Below, in pieces: positions 6,277 to 10,000 of a DNA stretch of 10,000 nt (the stretch's first letter is position 1; every line of letters starts with the position of its first letter). Source of the stretch: Candidatus Hydrogenedentota bacterium (GTDB lineage: Bacteria; Hydrogenedentota; Hydrogenedentia; Hydrogenedentales; SLHB01); NCBI GenBank assembly GCA_016934125.1, contig JAFGTL010000180.1, positions 1-10,000 of the forward strand, read 5' to 3'. Position numbers and translations under genes: made by a program. The notes beneath the pieces are model-generated. The model was not told where the DNA came from. It made no database searches and saw only the letters and a list, made by a program, of their open reading frames with translations.

Positions 6277-7651
6277 AGGCGTAGAGCGTTGCGTTGCGCA
6301 GTTCGAACTCGAGTTGCACGCGCTTGCCGATCATCCCGGACAAATCCCCGCCGTCCCGCCATGTCACCGCGCCCCGGCTCACGTCCGAAGCAATGGGCTG
6401 ACAGGCCTCCGCGCCGAGTCCATCCTCCCCGATAACGCCGCATCGCACCGAGCCGCCTTCCCCATCGGCCGACACGAGCAGCCGCCGCCCGGAGCACACC
6501 ACCGGCTTGGTGACGATTGTGGCCGTGCCGCCGTTCACCGGACGCATGCCCGCGAATCCGTCCGGCCGCAGCCGCGCCAGGCCCAGGCCGCCCGCCCGCC
6601 AATTGCCGTGCGGGCCATCGCTGCCCCCGTAGTAGAGGCGGATTTCATCGTCGAGCACCACGGGATACGCCGCCGCGTAGATGCAGCCGCAGTCGAACGC
6701 CCCGTCAGGCCCGCGCGGGATCAGCGGCGCGCCCGGGCAAATCCGCTCCCAATGAATCGTGTCCGAACTCCACGCCAGTTCGCAATCCACCGTGTCCTCC
6801 CCCACATCAAACATCATGACGAGCCCGAGGAACACATCGGCATACCGGAACACGGGCATGGCGTACGCCTGCTGTTCGGGATCGCCCCGGAATGCCTCGA
6901 CGGCCTTTGTCCACGTCCGGAAATCGCGGCTTTCGGTGCGCCCGACAATGCGCTGGCCATCCCCCCACAGCCGCGTGATGCCCACGTACCTGCCGAGTTC
7001 CTCCACCCACAGAGCGTTGTTATGCGTGTCGCCCGCCGCCTCGATCTCCGGGCACGCCCGTCGCTCGGGCCAGTGCAACCCATCCGGCGAGGTGGCGACG
7101 CCGCCCAGCATGAAGGCCTTGTAGCGGCGTGCCGCATCCGGCTCGCGCTCATCCCGGAAGACGCCCGAGCCGTGCGCCTCCCGCATGACGAGGTTATTCG
7201 CCGTCGAGCCGTCGAACTCGATGATGCCCAATTCGGGTTTCCGCCAGACGACGCCGTCATCGGACTCGGCATAGCAGATGCCCATCTCGCGTTTCTTTGG
7301 CGCGTAGCGTTCCGTGGCCCGCGCGGCCAACGGCGTCGCCGACGTAACCTCATCGATGATGAACGGGCTATACCACAGCCGGTAGACGCCACCGTCGAGA
7401 AACACGTTCGCATAGAGGTTGTCGAACCGAACCTCCCACGGCTTCTCCTCGACAAAAAGCGGATTGCGCGCCTCCTTCTCCACGGTGCCGAGAACCAGGC
7501 CCGCGCCCTCGGCCCGCTCGACCACCCGCGTATCCAGCAGCAGGAACGTGCGCCCGGCCCCGTCCTCAACCCCAAACGCCCGCCGCCCCGCCCCCGCGCT
7601 CCCCGCCAAAAGCACGATCCCTACCCCAACCCGCAACGCCGTCAATGCCAT
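6260..7651 (-). CDS. Secreted propeller-fold, GH32/GH43-like putative glycosidase
   Basis: A 463-residue protein. ATG 7651 is chosen over upstream starts because GGAGGAG (7658-7664) lies six bases before it and a signal peptide then begins directly (residues 1-22, core VGVGIVLLAG). The mature part shows repeating beta-propeller blade signatures: YRLWYSP (90-96), ESDDGVVW (129-136), TSPDGLHW (187-194), SRDFRTW (241-247), SSDTIHW (295-301) and IRLYYGGSDG (337-346). YAMPVFRY (263-270) resembles the E-M-P blade of five-bladed GH32/GH43/GH130-type enzymes. The last ~70 residues (about 395-463) look like a separate beta-sandwich. Catalytic acids cannot be assigned confidently; D81 region, D209/H210 and E292 are candidates only. 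Likely role: binding or hydrolysis of a carbohydrate outside the cell. The start overlaps the end of the RAYT frame by ten bases; the 3' end overlaps the phosphoesterase. Confidence 0.75.
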   Translation of the reverse strand: MALTALRVGVGIVLLAGSAGAGRRAFGVEDGAGRTFLLLDTRVVERAEGAGLVLGTVEKEARNPLFVEEKPWEVRFDNLYANVFLDGGVYRLWYSPFIIDEVTSATPLAARATERYAPKKREMGICYAESDDGVVWRKPELGIIEFDGSTANNLVMREAHGSGVFRDEREPDAARRYKAFMLGGVATSPDGLHWPERRACPEIEAAGDTHNNALWVEELGRYVGITRLWGDGQRIVGRTESRDFRTWTKAVEAFRGDPEQQAYAMPVFRYADVFLGLVMMFDVGEDTVDCELAWSSDTIHWERICPGAPLIPRGPDGAFDCGCIYAAAYPVVLDDEIRLYYGGSDGPHGNWRAGGLGLARLRPDGFAGMRPVNGGTATIVTKPVVCSGRRLLVSADGEGGSVRCGVIGEDGLGAEACQPIASDVSRGAVTWRDGGDLSGMIGKRVQLEFELRNATLYAFSFAD

Positions 7652-8264
7652 GAGTTTCTCCTCCCGCACCCGCCCGCCACGCCGTTCGGGTTTTCCCTGT
7701 CCTCCGCCCATCGCACCGGATTCGCCTCGATGTAGTCACGGATCCGGCCCCATTCGGCCTCATCCCGAATGATGTGTTCGTAGTAGTTCCGTTGCCATAC
7801 CGCCGCACCGGGCGTCCCGCGCATTACGTTGATGCGCTTCGTCGCCGCGCATTTGAACTGCCCAATGATCGCGCCAATCGAGCCCGTCCTCGGCCCGTGT
7901 GGCGGCCTCCCACCGTCGGCTCCCGTAGGGGGGCGTCCCGCTGGGACGCCCCCCGCTGGGACGCCCCTACCGGCCACCCCGTTTCGGGATCCTCGTGGCT
8001 AATCACGATGATCCCGTGAATGTGGTTCGGCATGATCACGAACGCATCCAATCGCACCTCCGGCCGCAATTCCCCGGCTCGATACCATTCCTCAGCGGCT
8101 ATGGCCCCGGCCTCGTTCATCCGCATCACCCCCTCCACCACCTGCCCGAACACACAACGCCGATCCCGCGCGCACACCGTGACGAAATACGCGCCATCCG
8201 ACGCGTAGTCGCGATCCTGCAACCGGATCGAACGCCGGTGGTGTCGTCTCGCGTCATACGCCAT
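7642..8264 (-). pseudogene. REP-associated tyrosine transposase (RAYT, Y1/HUH family), frameshifted
   Basis: Two minus-strand frames together make one RAYT. Frame A starts with ATG 8264 (GGGGGA at 8270-8275 before it) and carries the N-terminal half: [11 protein letters not shown] near residues 10-20, AYFVTVCARDR (25-35), and the HUH motif in MPNHIHGIIVI (H81, H83). It then loses homology and stops at 7824. Frame B, read one base back, carries the rest: KRINVMRGTPG, VWQRNYYEHIIRDE, and IRDYIEANPVRW with the expected nucleophile Tyr, ending at 7642. The switch falls in the palindrome at 7925-7970. Removing two bases from either six-base run there joins A and B into one 206-residue frame, a normal RAYT length. 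RAYTs nick and join single-stranded DNA at REP hairpins. It is either a recent pseudogene or a homopolymer sequencing error; family call is firm. Confidence 0.88.
7925..7970 (-). repeat. GTAG-headed inverted REP-like pair (BIME-like) inside the RAYT gene
   Basis: On the plus strand, GTAG at 7925-7928 leads into a perfect 12-bp stem (7928-7939 with 7943-7954) around a GCT loop. A second arm, GGGACGCCCCTAC (7958-7970), follows in tandem with the first right arm (period 15, GCT linker at 7955-7957). Read on the minus strand, the element also begins with GTAG (7970-7967). RAYT-linked REPs are known to begin with a GTAG/GTGG tetranucleotide at the foot of a hairpin, so this is an inverted REP pair. 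The outer right arm has four Cs where the left arm has six Gs. It lies in the variable linker between the two conserved halves of the transposase. Confidence 0.75.
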
Positions 8265-8305
8265 CGCAGTCCCCCGGCAGACGCCCGCCACGCCGCCACA
8301 GCCGC

Positions 8306-8334
8306 AGTCTAGCGCCGTCCATTCCTCCGCGCAA
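8306..8334 (-). promoter_or_regulatory. Predicted promoter for the RAYT gene
   Basis: On the minus strand TTGCGC (8334-8329), a 17-base gap, then TAGACT (8311-8306). The leader to the ATG at 8264 would be about 35 bases. The arrangement matches the one at 4600-4628. Tentative, since consensus matches are three and four of six. Confidence 0.35.
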
Positions 8335-8393
8335 CAGAACCCCCCGGCCTCATCGGCAATTCTCAAGGCGGGCGGGGTGTTTACACAAGGAAA

Positions 8394-8406
8394 GGGCCTG
8401 AGGCCC
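8394..8406 (+). promoter_or_regulatory. Hairpin overlapping the msrB ribosome site
   Basis: GGGCC (8394-8398) pairs with GGCCC (8402-8406) around a TGA loop. The candidate ribosome site GAGG (8400-8403), six bases before ATG 8410, sits partly in this loop and stem, so folding could reduce access to it. The stem is short and could be chance. Confidence 0.3.
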
Positions 8407-8409
8407 CGG

Positions 8410-8952
8410 ATGAAAGGCGCGGGATCTATGCGAATTGTCTCGATTCTGACAGCACTGACCGCGGCGGGATTCATGGCCGGGTGCGCACAGCGTGGGCCCG
8501 ACGCGCCCGCGGCCCAAGCAAGCCCACAGCAAGGAGGAGGCATGCCGGACAAGGTGGTGAAGACGGACGCGGAGTGGCGCGCCCTGCTCACGCCGGAGCA
8601 GTTCCGCGTGACGCGCGAGAAGGGCACCGAGTGCGCTTTCACGGGCGCGTTTCACGCCACGAAGACACCGGGCGTGTACACCTGCGTGTGCTGCGGGAAC
8701 CCCCTGTTCAGTTCCGAGGCCAAGTTCGACTCGGGCACAGGCTGGCCCAGCTACTTCCAGCCGGTGGACGACACGTGCATCCGCACCGAGACGGACACGA
8801 GCCACGGGATGGTGCGAACCGAAGTGCTCTGCAACCGGTGCGACGCGCACCTGGGCCATGTGTTCCCCGACGGCCCCGAACCCACGCGACAGCGCTACTG
8901 CATCAACTCGGCCGCGCTCCGGTTCGTCGAGAGTCCCCAGACAAAGCCGTAG
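8410..8952 (+). CDS. msrB: Peptide methionine (R)-S-oxide reductase MsrB, lipoprotein form
   Basis: A 180-residue protein that reduces methionine-R-sulfoxide in proteins. Start 8410 is favoured by GAGG six bases upstream; 8377 and 8428 are in-frame alternatives and do not change the domain. Residues 1-24 form a signal peptide ending in MAGC, a lipobox-like site, so C25 is probably lipidated and the enzyme sits outside the cytoplasm. A Gln/Pro/Ala linker (26-45) leads to a complete SelR/MsrB domain (about 48-173): zinc pairs C92-x2-C95 and C141-x2-C144, the GTGWPSY block (109-115), SHGMVRTEV (131-139), [10 protein letters not shown] (148-157), and the catalytic Cys164 in RYCINSAAL. All key residues are present, so it should be active. 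It stands alone: the left neighbour is divergent and a hairpin-rich spacer follows. Periplasmic or secreted Msr enzymes repair envelope proteins after oxidant stress. Confidence 0.95.
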   Translation: MKGAGSMRIVSILTALTAAGFMAGCAQRGPDAPAAQASPQQGGGMPDKVVKTDAEWRALLTPEQFRVTREKGTECAFTGAFHATKTPGVYTCVCCGNPLFSSEAKFDSGTGWPSYFQPVDDTCIRTETDTSHGMVRTEVLCNRCDAHLGHVFPDGPEPTRQRYCINSAALRFVESPQTKP

Positions 8953-9170
8953 CTCACGTACCCCCAGTTCCCATCCTCCGCGATGCGCGGGAATTCGGGG
9001 GACACGTCGTCTCGCACCGAGGGCGGTGCGTGCCCGAAGCGGCGCTTTGGACATGTCCTCCGGATTCCCCTCACGCCAGCGGCTGCGTCTCGTGGCCCGT
9101 GCGCGAACTGAGGATTCGTGAGGCGCAGGCAAACCCACCGCTCGCGCCGTGGGCTATCTGAAAAGTGCCA

Positions 9171-9206
9171 CCCCGGCTTCGGGGCGCCCTCGCGTTCCGC
9201 GAGGGC
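9171..9206. repeat. Tandem hairpins: CCCCG stem and perfect 9-bp stem
   Basis: Two hairpins are packed one base apart. CCCCG (9171-9175) pairs with CGGGG (9180-9184) around GCTT. GCCCTCGCG (9186-9194) pairs perfectly with 9198-9206 around a TTC loop. They could be REP-like hairpins or end a transcript without a T-run. Confidence 0.6.
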
Positions 9207-9338
9207 CCGGAGGATGTCGGGATGGCTGAGGCCGCGGCTCATCGCCCGGGCTTCCCCGTGACGGTTTCGGCGATGCGTTATGTGAAGATGCTTAGGGCGC
9301 GACGCGCGATGGGTGGCCGCCTCGCGCTTCGCGGCGTT

Positions 9339-9367
9339 CCGGAGCCCTGCGGAACGCGGGGCGACAC
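9339..9367 (+). repeat. Imperfect direct repeat, copy 1
   Basis: A 29-base unit starting CCGGAGCCC and containing a 7-bp stem (9344-9350 with 9356-9362, one G-T pair) around a GGAAC loop. It matches 24 of 29 bases with the copy exactly 100 bases downstream at 9439. Confidence 0.6.
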
Positions 9368-9377
9368 TCCCCGAATA

Positions 9378-9416
9378 GCCCACGGCGCAGTGCCTTCCCA
9401 GGCACAAGCCGTGGGT
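9378..9416 (+). repeat. Compound two-part hairpin
   Basis: The outer stem CCCACGGC (9379-9386) pairs with GCCGTGGG (9408-9415). Inside it GTGCCT (9390-9395) pairs with AGGCAC (9400-9405) around a TCCC loop. Total pairing is 14 bp with a small internal loop. The left arm ATAGCCCACGGCGC (9375-9388) also has a perfect inverted copy at 9144-9157. Confidence 0.65.
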
Positions 9417-9438
9417 AGGGAGGCCCCCTCTCCCCTAT

Positions 9439-9467
9439 CCGGAGCCCCGCAGGAGGCGGGGCGGCAC
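9439..9467 (+). repeat. Imperfect direct repeat, copy 2
   Basis: Second copy of the 29-base unit at 9339. The stem GCCCCGC (9444-9450) pairs perfectly with GCGGGGC (9456-9462) around AGGAG. The loop differs from copy 1 while the stem is kept. A small GGCAC-GTTT-GTGCC hairpin (9463-9476) follows directly. Confidence 0.6.
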
Positions 9468-9490
9468 GTTTGTGCCTTAGTCGTTCCAAG

Positions 9491-9578
9491 GGCGTGTCTG
9501 TGTGGGCACACGCCGGACGGCGTGAAGCGGCAGGCGCCGGGAATGCAGGGGACGGAGCCCCTTCGTGGCACGCGCCTG
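9491..9578. repeat. Further stems beyond the HAD gene 3' end
   Basis: GGCGTGT (9491-9497) pairs with ACACGCC (9508-9514). CAGGCGC (9532-9538 region, from 9531) pairs with GCGCCTG (9572-9578) and encloses AGGGG (9547-9551) paired with CCCCT (9558-9562). The nested stem lies 13 bases after the stop of the HAD gene on the minus strand and could stabilise or end its message; no T-run is present. Confidence 0.5.
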
Positions 9579-9590
9579 CCCCTGTCAGGC

Positions 9591-10000
9591 CTACGGCGCG
9601 ATGAGGGCGGGCGGGAGGAAGACGCGATGGCGCAGCATGACTTCGGGGATGCCGCCGTAGGCGACGACGGAGGCCGCGTCGAACCGGTGATCTCTGGTTT
9701 CCGGGAATGGGAGGGCGCAGCAGCAGGGGATGCCCGCGGCGCGGATGGCGATGGTGCCCGATTCGCTGTCTTCGAACCCTACCACCTGGTGAAAGGCTTC
9801 GGGCGGGATTCCCATGCGGTGCAGGGCGATCGAGTAGAGATCGCGGTGGGGTTTCAGGCGGATTTCGCTCGAGTCGGACGCGGTGATGAATCCGTCGTAG
9901 TAGGCGGAGGAGGTGCTGAATCCTTCCTCGATCCGGGCCCGTTTGTCTGAAGGCACGGGCCATGAACCGGCCTCCCCGGCGAGCACGCGGAATACCTCCC
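9591..10000 (-). CDS. HAD-superfamily hydrolase, beta-phosphoglucomutase-like (N-terminus beyond right edge)
   Basis: The minus-strand frame is open at base 10000 and ends with TAG at 9591-9593; about 136 codons are inside the window. A GTG at 9986 is in frame, but the frame continues upstream as sensible protein (EVFRVLAGEAG), so this is the C-terminal part of a longer gene. Visible are HAD motif III (RLKPHRDLY, with its Lys) followed by the helix of subfamily I enzymes, and motif IV GFEDSESG with the Mg-binding acidic pair, then AIRAAGIP and the final FDAASVVAYGGIPEV block. The nucleophile Asp motif and cap domain are outside the window. The match is to the PGM-like phosphatase/mutase branch, which acts on sugar phosphates or similar small phosphates in the cytoplasm. 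A Cys triplet (CCC) after GIP is unusual. Exact substrate is unknown. Confidence 0.88.
   Translation of the reverse strand, partial: EVFRVLAGEAGSWPVPSDKRARIEEGFSTSSAYYDGFITASDSSEIRLKPHRDLYSIALHRMGIPPEAFHQVVGFEDSESGTIAIRAAGIPCCCALPFPETRDHRFDAASVVAYGGIPEVMLRHRVFLPPALIAP

Larger units (their letters stand above)
8953..9590. other. Long intergenic region, hairpin-dense, no convincing gene
   Basis: These 638 bases hold open frames on both strands (for example minus 8895-9407), but they cross obvious palindromes, have no ribosome site or recognisable family, and one runs antisense into msrB. The first ~180 bases (8953-9133) show no feature I can name. From 9134 on there is a series of stems and imperfect repeats, listed separately. 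No hairpin is followed by a clear T-run, so none is a standard intrinsic terminator, although some could end the msrB or HAD transcripts. Confidence 0.6.

Noticed and set aside
7925..7970. Programmed -1 ribosomal frameshifting to express the full RAYT
   Set aside because: The six-base runs do not give a proper X XXY YYZ slippery heptamer in the incoming frame (the A-site codons GCG and CTA cannot re-pair well), so decay or sequencing error is simpler.
8895..9407. 170-codon minus-strand ORF antisense to the end of msrB
   Set aside because: It runs into msrB on the wrong strand, crosses perfect palindromes, has no ribosome site and no family signature.
9134..9578. CRISPR array
   Set aside because: The repeats are palindromic, unequal and not regularly spaced in series; only two copies of the 29-base unit exist and no cas gene is present.
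9165..9950. 261-codon plus-strand ORF
   Set aside because: It covers the hairpin field and then lies antisense to the clear HAD gene; it is a shadow of GC-rich codon use.

Overview
The window reads as GC-rich bacterial chromosome. Secreted and lipoprotein genes, an SSS-type transporter, a propeller-type glycosidase-like protein, a RAYT (REP-associated tyrosine transposase) gene and long hairpin-rich spacers together suggest the Planctomycetota / Hydrogenedentota-like part of bacterial diversity. That placement is an inference from gene style; no rRNA or tRNA is present to confirm it.

Layout: (i) 1-1449, minus strand: a secreted protein of unknown function running off the left edge, two doubtful tiny ORFs, and a 151-residue single-span membrane protein. 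(ii) 1450-1638: a divergent promoter region. (iii) 1639-6276, plus strand: a radical SAM enzyme of the spore-photoproduct-lyase type, a sodium:solute symporter, and a lipoprotein metallophosphoesterase with its own predicted promoter. (iv) 6260-8264, minus strand: a secreted five-bladed-propeller, GH32/GH43-like protein whose 3' end overlaps the phosphoesterase 3' end by 17 bases. Immediately upstream of it, and overlapping its start, lies a RAYT gene broken by a frameshift. (v) 8410-8952, plus strand: a lipoprotein methionine sulfoxide reductase B. (vi) 8953-9590: about 640 bases with no convincing gene but densely packed with hairpins and imperfect repeats. (vii) 9591-10000, minus strand: the C-terminal part of a HAD-family phosphatase/phosphoglucomutase-like enzyme cut by the right edge.

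The most notable feature is in the RAYT gene. A pair of GTAG-headed palindromes, arranged as an inverted REP pair (a BIME-like unit), sits inside the coding sequence between the HUH half and the tyrosine half. The reading frame is broken at exactly this place. The break is explained if one six-base homopolymer run in the palindrome has gained two bases relative to the four-base run in the matching outer arm. The second region of interest is the hairpin field at 9134-9578, which has a 100-base-spaced direct repeat that preserves its stem. The genes do not form one pathway. The transporter, phosphoesterase and propeller protein fit a polymer- or sugar-scavenging lifestyle, while the radical SAM enzyme and MsrB suggest damage repair, but these links are only inferred.
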